Below, one piece after another: positions 18,551 through 27,922 of a stretch of DNA of 64,000 bases. Position 1 is the stretch's first letter. Each line of letters starts with the position of its first letter. The stretch covers positions 186,001 through 250,000 of the forward strand of contig NZ_BOOZ01000007.1 of assembly GCF_016863495.1 (NCBI RefSeq), in the 5' to 3' direction. The notes below the pieces were generated by a model. That model did no database searches, was not told the DNA's origin, and saw only the letters and a program-made list of their open reading frames with translations. Position numbers and translations under genes: made by a program. The DNA comes from Micromonospora andamanensis (GTDB lineage Bacteria > Actinomycetota > Actinomycetes > Mycobacteriales > Micromonosporaceae).

Positions 18551-19624
18551 GTGAGTGTCGCATTCGTGACCGGGTCGGGCGGGCTGATCGGCTCCGAGGC
18601 GGTCCGGCACTTCGCCGGCCTCGGTCTCGACGTCGTCGGCATCGACAACGACATGCGGCAGGAGTTCTTCGGCGAGGAGGCGTCCACCGCCTGGAACGTC
18701 CGCCGGCTGACCGACGAGCTGGGTGCGGCGTACTCCCACCACAGCATCGACATCCGGGACCGGGCGGCGCTCGGCGCGCTGTTCGGCAGGTACGGCCGGG
18801 ACGTGGCTGTGGTGATCCACACTGCCGCGCAGCCCTCGCACGACTGGGCGGTACGCGATCCGTTCACCGACTTCGACGTGAACGCCGCCGGCACGCTCAA
18901 CGTGTTGCAGAACGTCCGGGAACACTGCATCGACGCCCCGGTCATCCACTGCTCCACCAACAAGGTGTACGGCGACCGGCCGAACAGCCTGCCCCTGGTG
19001 GAGCTGGAGACCCGCTGGGAGATCGAGCCGGGTCACCCGTACGAGCAGGGCATCCGCGAGGACATGTCGATCGACGCCTGCCTGCACTCGATCTTCGGGG
19101 CCTCGAAGGTCGCGGCGGACGTCATGGTGCAGGAGTACGGCCGCTACTTCGGCATGAAGACGGCGTGCTTCCGGGGCGGGACGCTGACCGGGCCGGCGCA
19201 CTCGGCGACCGAGTTGCACGGCTTCCTCGGCTACGTGATGCGGGCGAACATGGAGCGCCGCACCTACAAGATCTTCGGCTACCAGGGCAAGCAGGTCCGC
19301 GACGCCATCCACAGCTCGGATGTGGTCTCCGCGTTCGAGGCGTTCTTCCGCAGTCCCCGCTCGGCCGCCGTCTACAACCTCGGTGGCGGCCGGCACTCGA
19401 ACACCTCCAACCGGGAGGCGTTCATGCTGGCCGAGCGGATCACCGGCCAGGAGATGATCACCGAATACGTCGAGGCCAACCGGATCGGCGACCACAAGTG
19501 GTGGATCGGTTCCAACGAGGCGTTCCAGGCCGACTACCCGGACTGGAAGCAGGTGTACGACGTACCCATGATCATGCGAGAGATCTACGAGGCCAACGTG
19601 GACAAGTGGGTGCCGGGAGCATGA
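18551..19624 (+). CDS. NAD-dependent sugar epimerase, CDP-paratose 2-epimerase-like SDR
   Basis: This is an extended SDR of 357 residues with the nucleotide-binding TGSGGLIG at the N-terminus and [14 protein letters not shown]. The catalytic YxxxK is replaced by FGASK (in [12 protein letters not shown]), so the usual tyrosine is a phenylalanine. The closest family I recognise is CDP-paratose 2-epimerase (RfbE) relatives. The substrate is unknown. GTG at 18551 has CAGGAG 6 nt upstream. The stop overlaps the ATG of the glycosyltransferase by 4 nt, so the pair probably makes and transfers one sugar for an envelope glycan. Confidence 0.82.
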   Translation: MSVAFVTGSGGLIGSEAVRHFAGLGLDVVGIDNDMRQEFFGEEASTAWNVRRLTDELGAAYSHHSIDIRDRAALGALFGRYGRDVAVVIHTAAQPSHDWAVRDPFTDFDVNAAGTLNVLQNVREHCIDAPVIHCSTNKVYGDRPNSLPLVELETRWEIEPGHPYEQGIREDMSIDACLHSIFGASKVAADVMVQEYGRYFGMKTACFRGGTLTGPAHSATELHGFLGYVMRANMERRTYKIFGYQGKQVRDAIHSSDVVSAFEAFFRSPRSAAVYNLGGGRHSNTSNREAFMLAERITGQEMITEYVEANRIGDHKWWIGSNEAFQADYPDWKQVYDVPMIMREIYEANVDKWVPGA

Positions 19625-20418
19625 CCAAGAAGAACGTGCTCGGTGTCCTGGTCGACGCGACCAACTACGCCGAGGCCACCGAGCAGGTGGTGGCCGCCGC
19701 GCAGGAACGCCGGCCGCTGGCGCTGACCGCGCTGGCCGTGCACGGCGTGATGACCGGGGTGCTGGATCCGGCGCACAACGCCCGGCTCAACTCCTTCGAC
19801 GTGGTGACCCCGGACGGGCAGCCGGTGCGCTGGGCGCTGAACCTGCTGCACGGTGCCGGGCTCACCGATCGCGTCTACGGACCGACCCTGACCCTGCACG
19901 TGCTCTCCCGCTTCGCCGACGAGGGACTGCCGGTCTACCTGTACGGCTCGACCGAGGAGACGCTCGCCCGGTTGATTCCGGCGCTGGAGCGGATGTTCCC
20001 GGCGCTCAAGATCGCCGGAGTGGAGGCGTCCAAGTTCCGCGGCGTGCAGCCGGGTGAGGACGTCGACATCGCCGAGCGGATCAGGGCCAGCGGCGCCCGG
20101 CTGGTCCTGGTCGGGCTCGGCTGCCCCCGGCAGGAGATCTTCACGTACGCGATGCGTCCGCTGCTGGACATGCCGATGATGGCGGTCGGCGCGGCGTTCG
20201 ACTATCACGCGGGGCTGCTGCGTCAGCCGCCGCCGTGGATGCAGCGCGCCGGGCTGGAGTGGTTCTGGCGCCTCGGCCTGGAGCCCAAGCGGCTGTGGCG
20301 GCGCTACGTGATCCTGAATCCCGCGTACCTGGGTCGGATGTTCGCCCAGAAGACCGGGCTGTGGAAGGCCCGGCCGCCCGCGCCGGCCACCGAACGCCCG
20401 ACCGAGTTCGCGGTCTGA
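19621..20418 (+). CDS. WecG/TagA/CpsF family glycosyltransferase
   Basis: The 265-residue protein matches the GT26 family along its length: [12 protein letters not shown], a nucleotide-sugar region [39 protein letters not shown] and GAAFDYHAG. Family members transfer N-acetylmannosamine or a related sugar to a lipid-linked GlcNAc. The C-terminal basic stretch ([11 protein letters not shown]) probably contacts the membrane. It is translationally coupled to the epimerase and followed by a strong hairpin. Confidence 0.9.
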   Translation: MTKKNVLGVLVDATNYAEATEQVVAAAQERRPLALTALAVHGVMTGVLDPAHNARLNSFDVVTPDGQPVRWALNLLHGAGLTDRVYGPTLTLHVLSRFADEGLPVYLYGSTEETLARLIPALERMFPALKIAGVEASKFRGVQPGEDVDIAERIRASGARLVLVGLGCPRQEIFTYAMRPLLDMPMMAVGAAFDYHAGLLRQPPPWMQRAGLEWFWRLGLEPKRLWRRYVILNPAYLGRMFAQKTGLWKARPPAPATERPTEFAV

Positions 20419-20431
20419 CCCGACCCGACGA

Positions 20432-20460
20432 ACGGGCCCCGGCACAGTGCCGGGGCCCGT
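20432..20460. terminator. Bidirectional terminator between convergent genes
   Basis: A 14-bp perfect palindrome (ACGGGCCCCGGCAC on the left, single central A) lies between the glycosyltransferase stop and the subtilase stop. It can serve both strands. Confidence 0.85.
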
Positions 20461-20474
20461 CCGCTGTCCGGGCG

Positions 20475-22349
<1,875 letters not shown>

Positions 22350-22564
22350 CTTCCTACCTCCCTCCGACCGGCATCGACCGTCGACCTGCTCGTGGCAGAT
22401 TGATCGATGAATGCCGATCAAGGTGAGGGTAGTTGGCTGCGTGCGGACAGTTAAACATGTCGGATCCCTCATAACACTGGCGAGATGGTTCCCCTACGGG
22501 GGACGGGTGCGGGACGAACAGGGGGTGGGCCCGGATTCGGCGAGCCGGAAATCGGGCAAGGCTG

Positions 22565-23170
22565 ATGGACATGCAGAGCCATCTCGCCCTCCTGCTTCCG
22601 GTCATCGCCGTCTGGTGGACCGCCGGCTATCTCGCGGACGGGCTGCCCCGCCTGAACCACGCTCGCGAGCTGCGCCGGCACACCGGCTGGCTGCTCGCGC
22701 TGACGCTGACCGGGCTCGGTCTGACGGTGGCCCTGCCGGTCGCCGGGCTGGCCACCGTCGGGCCGACCCTGGCGGATCGCGCCGCCGACGGGCTGGCGCT
22801 CGCTGCCCTCCCCGCCCTGCTGGTGGCCGCCTGCACGGTGCGCCGGTTGCGCCGGCTGTGGGCCGGAGCCGGCGCGTTGGCCGCCGCCCCCGGAACGCCG
22901 GCCCCGCACGGACTGCGGGCCGCCGCCGCGCACCCGCTGCTCGGACTGCCGTTGCAGGTGACCGGGTTGGCGCTGCTGCCGGCCGTGGTCGCGGCGAGCG
23001 GTGCCGGCCAGTTCCTCGGGCCCGCGGCGACCGGGCCGGCCATCACCGTCGCGGCACTGGCCGTCGCGGTGATCGGGGTACGCCACGCGTTGCGCCACAA
23101 CCGGCTCGCCGAACGCGCAATGCCGGAACGGTTGTCGTCACCGCGCCCGGCCGGCGCCCTGCACGTATAG
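22565..23170 (+). CDS. Hypothetical membrane protein
   Basis: The 201-residue protein has about five predicted membrane helices (near residues 8-25, 42-65, 75-95, 125-145 and 155-175) and a basic C-terminal tail (RHALRHNRLAERAM). I recognise no domain. The start ATG has only a weak AAGG upstream. Its 3' end overlaps the convergent gene on the minus strand by 33 nt. Regular GC-rich codon use supports coding, but the function is unknown. Confidence 0.6.
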   Translation: MDMQSHLALLLPVIAVWWTAGYLADGLPRLNHARELRRHTGWLLALTLTGLGLTVALPVAGLATVGPTLADRAADGLALAALPALLVAACTVRRLRRLWAGAGALAAAPGTPAPHGLRAAAAHPLLGLPLQVTGLALLPAVVAASGAGQFLGPAATGPAITVAALAVAVIGVRHALRHNRLAERAMPERLSSPRPAGALHV

Positions 23171-23539
23171 CAGTTCCAGGATCGCCCTGGTCGCCTCGAA
23201 CCAGCGGTCGAGCCAGCCGGGTGGTGGCACGCTGCCCCTGGGTGGCAGCTCCATCAGCAGGCCGCGCAGCAGCGGATGGTCCACGAGGGAGCCCTCGTCC
23301 ACGGCCGACCAGCCGGTGGCCGGGAAGGACGGCTCGGTGAGCGGATTCGGGTCGAGTGACGGCAAGGTGAGCGGCGACGGCGAGTCCGTCGCCGGCTGGG
23401 TCTCCCGGCCGGCGTGCTCGGTCTCCGCCGACACCACCTCGGTCAGCACGGTGTCCCGCCGGGCTCCGCGGTACTTGCCGCCGAACCGTTCCGGCTTTCC
23501 CGGTCCGTTCGTGAGGTTTTCCGACCCGATACTCGTCAT
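23138..23539 (-). CDS. Hypothetical protein, no recognised domain
   Basis: The 133-residue soluble protein has an N-terminal stretch rich in charged and Gly residues (GKPERFGGKYRGARRD), a Pro/Ser/Thr-rich middle, and a compact C-terminal part with WLDRWFEATRAILELLYVQG that looks like an amphipathic helix. No signal peptide or membrane segment is visible. ATG at 23539 is chosen; an in-frame start at 23623 would add 28 basic residues. It overlaps the convergent membrane-protein gene at its 3' end. Confidence 0.55.
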   Translation of the reverse strand: MTSIGSENLTNGPGKPERFGGKYRGARRDTVLTEVVSAETEHAGRETQPATDSPSPLTLPSLDPNPLTEPSFPATGWSAVDEGSLVDHPLLRGLLMELPPRGSVPPPGWLDRWFEATRAILELLYVQGAGRAR

Positions 23540-23669
23540 CCGTCTCGCCTGCCTCACTCGGTTACCCGCCCTGCCGGGGGGATGTCGACCAGCGCGTACC
23601 GAGAGGTACAACGAGACGGGCACGATGTGGCGACGGCAACCGGCGGATTGCGAGCGGGTGACGACAGCA

Positions 23670-23704
23670 GGATCCCCGTCCGGCCAGTGGCCGGACGGGG
23701 ATCC
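23670..23704 (-). terminator. Strong hairpin after the DUF397 gene
   Basis: A 16-bp perfect stem (GGATCCCCGTCCGGCC, loop AGT) lies 20 bp past the DUF397 stop on the minus strand. It separates this operon from the hypothetical gene downstream. Confidence 0.85.
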
Positions 23705-23724
23705 GTCGTCACCGTCCCCGGGTG

Positions 23725-23925
23725 TCAGGCCCGGGGGAACGCGCCGTCCCTGGTGCTGGCGACGAAAGCGTGCCAGTCACCCGGTGCGAAGACCAGGGCC
23801 GGTCCGGCCTTGTCCTTCGAGTCTCGGACGCCGACCGCCCCGGTCACGTACGCCACCTCCACACAGTTGTCACAGTTCGGTCCGCTCTTCGAACTCTTGA
23901 ACCATGTCGCCTGCGTCAGGTTCAC
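23725..23925 (-). CDS. DUF397 small protein
   Basis: The 66-residue protein is typical of DUF397, with WFKSSKSGPNCDNCVEVA, VGVRDSKD and FAPGDWHAFVAS. DUF397 proteins are small partners of XRE/DUF5753 regulators (WhiJ-type loci), proposed to modulate DNA binding; the mechanism is not established. The GTG at 23925 overlaps the regulator stop (GTGA) and has AAGGA upstream. A longer in-frame GTG exists at 23952 but would extend into the regulator. Confidence 0.9.
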   Translation of the reverse strand: MNLTQATWFKSSKSGPNCDNCVEVAYVTGAVGVRDSKDKAGPALVFAPGDWHAFVASTRDGAFPRA

Positions 23926-24797
23926 GGAGAATCCTTGCGTCGCCACTTCCACAACGGCTCCTCTGCCAGTCTCGCGATGTACTCGACGGACTCCTCCGGA
24001 CGCTTGGCCGCTGCTCGAATGTGATCGAAGATGAAGCTGTACTTCTGTAGTTCGTCGCTCTTCTCCAGGAAGAGCCCACCCGTGGCGTTCTCCGCGTACA
24101 CGACATCCGGATCACCGGCTTCGGGGAAGCTGAGGATCGTGAAGGTGCCATCCATGCCGGCGTGCGCTCCCACCTCGAACGGCAGGACCTGAAGCGTCAC
24201 GTTCGGCAGTTGTGCCACCTCCACCAACCGTAGGAGCTGGTCACGCATGACCGCGTCCCCGCCCACCGGACGGCTCAACACCGCCTCATCGAGCACCACC
24301 CACAGATCGACCGGATCATCCTGGGTCAACAACGACTGACGGCCGAGTCGGACACGCACTCTTTGCTGTACCTGTTCCGGGCTGAAATCGGGGCGGGCCG
24401 CACGGATCATCGCGCTGGCGTAGTCCTCGGTCTCCAGCAGTCCCGGCACCACCTGCTGCTCGTACGCCCGAATCGAGCTGGCCGCCGCCTCCAGGCCCAC
24501 GTACGCACCGACCAGGACCGTGCTGTAGGGATGCCACCAGCCCTTCTGCCGCGCCTCGCGGGCGATCTGGACCAGCTCGTCGCTCTCGGCGCCGACCACC
24601 CCGTAGATGCGGAGCATGTCCCGCACGTCCCGGGGAGTCGCAGTGGTGTGCCCCGTCTCGATACGCGAGATCTTGGAGGCCGAGCACTCCAACTGCTCCG
24701 CCACGGCCTCGATGGTGATGCCGGCTGCCTCGCGCTGGCGGCGCAGTTCCGCGCCGAGCCGGCGCCGCCGGATGGTCGGGCTGCGCCGCTCGCTCAC
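23922..24797 (-). CDS. XRE-family regulator with DUF5753 domain
   Basis: The protein has 291 residues: an N-terminal helix-turn-helix (about 12-70; GAELRRQREAAGITIEAVAE, SASKISRIETG) and the DUF5753 effector domain (about 100-285) with the hallmark VPGLLETEDYA. The class belongs to the WhiJ-like regulators of actinobacteria. GTG at 24797 has GAGAGGTG about 6 nt upstream. It is translationally coupled to a DUF397 gene and divergent from a small conserved gene, the same architecture as the module at 50.5-52.1 kb. Confidence 0.93.
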   Translation of the reverse strand: MSERRSPTIRRRRLGAELRRQREAAGITIEAVAEQLECSASKISRIETGHTTATPRDVRDMLRIYGVVGAESDELVQIAREARQKGWWHPYSTVLVGAYVGLEAAASSIRAYEQQVVPGLLETEDYASAMIRAARPDFSPEQVQQRVRVRLGRQSLLTQDDPVDLWVVLDEAVLSRPVGGDAVMRDQLLRLVEVAQLPNVTLQVLPFEVGAHAGMDGTFTILSFPEAGDPDVVYAENATGGLFLEKSDELQKYSFIFDHIRAAAKRPEESVEYIARLAEEPLWKWRRKDSP

Positions 24798-25249
24798 CGT
24801 GTCACCTCTCCGCTTCGACGCGCCACTCTCACCGCCCGCCCACGGCGCGATCGTTCCGGCGAACGTACGCGGCGTGGGTGGTGCCGGTCCTCGGCCGGCC
24901 GCGGCGGCGAAGCCGGCTCTCAGTGTGCCGCCCGGGTGGCGGCGCGTTCAAGCGCCGTTTCGCGCGAGCCGCTCACGTATCGGCAAAAGTCGACGTGCAA
25001 CTTGCATGACGCACGCTCCTGATGCACTCTGTCCGTATGACCCGGGTTACTGACCGTCTCCGATCCGTCTCCACGAGTGATCAAGCTCGTGGAGCAGTGG
25101 ATCGCCGGGTAGGAGCTCCGCCACCAGCAGCTCCGTATTGACGGACCACGACACCGGCCCCGGCCCCCGAGACACGACCTCGTCGCCGGAGCCGACAAAC
25201 CCCACCCTTAGCCGGCCTTCCCCGCCGGCCGACCCTTCCAGGAGCCCAT
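24798..25249. other. 452-bp divergent intergenic region
   Basis: No credible gene is present. The region separates the minus-strand XRE operon from the plus-strand small gene and must hold both promoters. It contains the inverted repeat TGCAA-C-TTGCA at 24996-25006 and further TGCA-type words nearby (TGATGCACTCTG at about 25020). These are the only pattern I can see. Confidence 0.6.
24996..25006. promoter_or_regulatory. Palindrome TGCAA-C-TTGCA, candidate operator
   Basis: A perfect 5+1+5 palindrome sits about 200 bp upstream of the XRE gene and 245 bp upstream of the divergent gene. It could be bound by the adjacent XRE regulator. This is inference from position only. Confidence 0.3.
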
Positions 25250-25537
25250 GTGCTTCCCCGCTCCGGTGACGTACTGCACGTGACACGCGCGGCGAGTGTC
25301 CAGTTCCTCAGGCCCATTCTGTTCCGGGTGATCCGGGTGCTCGACCGGCCCACCTACGACGGCTGGCTCTGGCTCGAAGGCTACGAGTTGAACGCGGCGG
25401 GGGACGCGGTCAACCGTCGGTCGATCTTCGTCCAACGGGCCGGTCTACAGCAGGTCGAGGCCGCACCGCAGCCACGCCCACACACCGTACGTTCAGCCCG
25501 CCGGCCGACCGTACGAACTCCGGTTCGGGTGCGCTGA
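25250..25537 (+). CDS. Small conserved protein divergent from XRE-DUF397 pair
   Basis: The 95-residue protein has a well-formed core (VQFLRPILFRVIRVLDRP, GWLWLEGYELN, NRRSIFVQRAG) and a basic Arg/Pro tail. It has no membrane segment. I do not recognise a named domain, but the core looks like a compact beta-rich fold. GTG at 25250 has AGGAG 5 nt upstream; a second GTG at 25280 is possible. The divergent placement relative to the XRE regulator suggests joint control. Confidence 0.6.
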   Translation: MLPRSGDVLHVTRAASVQFLRPILFRVIRVLDRPTYDGWLWLEGYELNAAGDAVNRRSIFVQRAGLQQVEAAPQPRPHTVRSARRPTVRTPVRVR

Positions 25538-25659
25538 GCACTCCGAACGGCCACCTGCGTTCGAGTTGAAAAGGATTCGGGGGGCATGCCGGCGACATAG
25601 AATCGGTATGCCCACCCCGGCATGTCTCCACCCCGCGCCTCCCGGACCCCGAACCTGGG

Positions 25660-26109
25660 ATGGCCATGGTCAATATGTCCGCGCGGGAGCCACAGCGGTC
25701 CCGCATCGCCTACGCCTTCGGACTCCTGGCGCTTCTCGGCGCCGTCACCACCGTGGTGGTGCTGGGCCGCGATCCCGCCCTGTCGTCCACCCGGCTGGCC
25801 GAGCCGGTGCCGGCTCCGGAGATCACAGTGGTGGAGAGTGAACCGGTCGAGCCGGACGCCCAGTCGGGCGGCATGTGGGACGCCTTCGGGACGGAGGGCC
25901 TGTTCGACGAACCGACGGCCGGTCCGGTGGAGTCCCCCGGCGACGCCGGGCAGTCCACGTACCCGACCGACCAGGACGTGCCCGCCCGGGCCGCGGGTGA
26001 TCACGGCCGGGAGGAACTCAGCCGCTCCCTGTTCTGGTCGGGCGTGTTCGGGCTGGCGATCTCCCTCGCTGGTCTCGGACTGGTCGGTACGAGACGCCGC
26101 ATGTGGTGA
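25660..26109 (+). CDS. Hypothetical double-anchor membrane protein
   Basis: The 149-residue protein has a membrane helix at about residues 15-35, an acidic Pro/Glu/Asp-rich extracytoplasmic stretch (about 45-120), and a C-terminal helix followed by RRR-type positive residues (GLVGTRRRMW). The tail resembles a sortase-anchor tail without an LPxTG motif. No SD is evident; ATGs at 25660, 25666 and 25675 are all usable. The function is unknown. Confidence 0.6.
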   Translation: MAMVNMSAREPQRSRIAYAFGLLALLGAVTTVVVLGRDPALSSTRLAEPVPAPEITVVESEPVEPDAQSGGMWDAFGTEGLFDEPTAGPVESPGDAGQSTYPTDQDVPARAAGDHGREELSRSLFWSGVFGLAISLAGLGLVGTRRRMW

Positions 26110-26117
26110 CCCGGCGA

Positions 26118-27008
26118 TCAGTCGGTGGGGCTCGCCGTGACGGTTGGCTCGGTGGTCGGCTCACCAGTCGTCGGTGACGGACTCGGACTGGCCTCGGCGA
26201 CCACCAACCGCACCTCGTCGCCCGCCGCCACCAGTTCGCCGGCCTCCGGGTCGGTCTCGATGACGGTCCCCGGCGGCTGATCCGACGGGCGGTACTCCAC
26301 CTGATAGCCGAGGTCGAGGCCGTCCAGTGCCGCCCGCGCGGCGGCCTCCGGCAGACCGACGAGCGGCGGTACCGGCACCTGGGCCGGGGCGGCACTCGTC
26401 GTCGGTGGTGGTGACGGGGACGTGGTGGTCGGCGACGGTGACGCCGTGGTGCGTGGGGCCCCGGTGGTGGGCGAGGGCGACACCGGTGCCGGCCCGTCGC
26501 CGTCGAGCCCCTGGCTGGCCAGCCAGAACCCGCCCCCGATCAGGGCGAGCAGAAGCAGCAGCAGGATGCCCCAGAGGATCGGTAGCCACCACGGTCGACC
26601 GGGCCGCTCGTCGGCGTACCAGTCGCCGCCGGCCAGCTCGCGGTCCACACCCGGCCGCACCGAGGGCACCTCCGCCCGCCCGGACCAGGCCGCCGCCCCG
26701 GCACGCTGCGGCGGCGGCAGCGGCGCTGTGGCATCGGCCGGCACCGCCGGCCCACCGGCCGCCCGATCCATCGGCGCCGTCTCATCGGGAGCGCGTCCGA
26801 TCGGCGCCGTCTCATCGGGCGTACGCCCCAGCGGCGCCGTCTCGTCGGGAGCGCGCCCCAGCGGCGCGGTCTCGTCAGGTGCCCGTGCCGGGCCGTCGGG
26901 TGCACGCCCGAGCGGCGCGGTCTCGTCCGGGGTACCGCCGGACGGCGGGATCGCTCGGGTCCGGTCGTCCGGTTGCCCGTCGCTCGGCTCCTGGCGGTCG
27001 TCGCTCAT
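26118..27008 (-). CDS. Single-PASTA membrane protein with repeated DETAPLG motifs
   Basis: The protein has 296 residues. The cytoplasmic N-terminal part (about 1-95) carries a decapeptide-like repeat, PDETAPLGRA, in five near-identical copies plus a PADATAPLP variant. A membrane helix (about 140-162) and a Thr/Ser/Pro linker lead to one extracellular PASTA domain (VPPLVGLPEAAARAAL, about 210-275) and a Thr-rich end. There is no kinase domain. The motif DET-A-P has acidic residues before Thr, which fits PknB-type phosphorylation and FHA binding; this is inference. Its neighbour also has PASTA domains. Confidence 0.85.
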   Translation of the reverse strand: MSDDRQEPSDGQPDDRTRAIPPSGGTPDETAPLGRAPDGPARAPDETAPLGRAPDETAPLGRTPDETAPIGRAPDETAPMDRAAGGPAVPADATAPLPPPQRAGAAAWSGRAEVPSVRPGVDRELAGGDWYADERPGRPWWLPILWGILLLLLLALIGGGFWLASQGLDGDGPAPVSPSPTTGAPRTTASPSPTTTSPSPPPTTSAAPAQVPVPPLVGLPEAAARAALDGLDLGYQVEYRPSDQPPGTVIETDPEAGELVAAGDEVRLVVAEASPSPSPTTGEPTTEPTVTASPTD

Positions 27009-27107
27009 GGCACGTCCTTTCCGCCGACCGGGCGGGCAACAGGCCCTTCGACGGTCAACCTAGCGGTTCTGCCGCCCACCGGCCGGTATCAGCGTGTCGG
27101 GTGCGCG

Positions 27108-27797
27108 TCACGGCGCTGGAGCGCTCGCGTCCGCGCTCGGTGGCGTGCCGCACCAGAGCTGGACCACGTCGTTCCACCTGCCGACCGTCCCGCCCACCGG
27201 TCGTTGCGAGCTGACCGTGCCGGACCGCCCGTTGGGGTATCGGGGCGAGAAACCGTCGTCGACGAGTTCCGCCCCCGCCTCGTTGCACGTCTCACCGGTC
27301 AGGTCCGGCACCTCGTTCGGCGGTGCGGCCCCCGCCACGCTGACCTTGACAGTGACGCCGCGCCGCACCGGCGTACCCGGGGCCGGATCGGTGCTGCTCA
27401 CGCTGGAACTGTCACCGCTGCCGAAGACGAGTTGCCAGCCCAGGCCCAGGTCCCGCAGTTCCTCCCTGGCCTCCTCGAAGTCCATGCCGACCAGGTCGGG
27501 GACGGTGAGCCCGGTCGGCCGGGACGGGCTGGGGCTGGTGCTCGGGGTGGCCGGGGCGGTGGTCGTCGGCCGCTCCCGTGGCGGCGACGTCCGGACGGCG
27601 GGGGTCGGGGTGGGGGTGCCGGTCGCGCCGGATGCCACCGGGTCCGGTCCCACCTGGTCGCCGGCGAGCACCCAGCCACCGGCGGCACCGATGATCGCGA
27701 GCAGTACGGCGGCGGCACCGCCGCTGATGATCAGCCTCTTCCGATCGGGGGCGGTGTCACCGCGCCCCGACCGTCCGTCCGTGGTTCCGTCAGTCAT
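27108..27797 (-). CDS. Membrane protein with two PASTA domains
   Basis: The protein has 229 residues: a short cytoplasmic N-terminus, a membrane helix (about 21-45), a Pro/Thr-rich linker, and two PASTA-like domains (VPDLVGMDFEEAREEL and VPDLTGETCNEAGAEL). The second has a Cys pair (ETCNEA ... LWCGTPP) that may form a disulfide. It lacks a kinase domain and could act as a muropeptide-binding accessory. ATG at 27797 is chosen, with GGTGAG about 5 nt upstream. It is in the same orientation as the DETAPLG protein, 99 bp upstream of it. Confidence 0.82.
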   Translation of the reverse strand: MTDGTTDGRSGRGDTAPDRKRLIISGGAAAVLLAIIGAAGGWVLAGDQVGPDPVASGATGTPTPTPAVRTSPPRERPTTTAPATPSTSPSPSRPTGLTVPDLVGMDFEEAREELRDLGLGWQLVFGSGDSSSVSSTDPAPGTPVRRGVTVKVSVAGAAPPNEVPDLTGETCNEAGAELVDDGFSPRYPNGRSGTVSSQRPVGGTVGRWNDVVQLWCGTPPSADASAPAP

Positions 27798-27906
27798 CCC
27801 GCTCACCGCCTCATCACCCGCGACCGTAAGCGACCCGGGCCAAGCACTGTCCGTAACCTTTGCCTGCTGCTGCCGCGCACGACTCGCCGCACCGACCACA
27901 GGACGT

Positions 27907-27922
27907 TACGCTGCCCGGCATG
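27907..27922 (+). promoter_or_regulatory. TACGCT -10 box 7 nt before ATG (leaderless start)
   Basis: The hexamer TACGCT at 27907-27912 ends 7 nt before the ATG, and there is no ribosome site, so the transcript would start at or next to the start codon. Confidence 0.55.

Noticed and set aside
25012..25198. Small open frames in the XRE upstream region
   Set aside because: They lack ribosome sites, have shadow-like composition and show no similarity to known small proteins.
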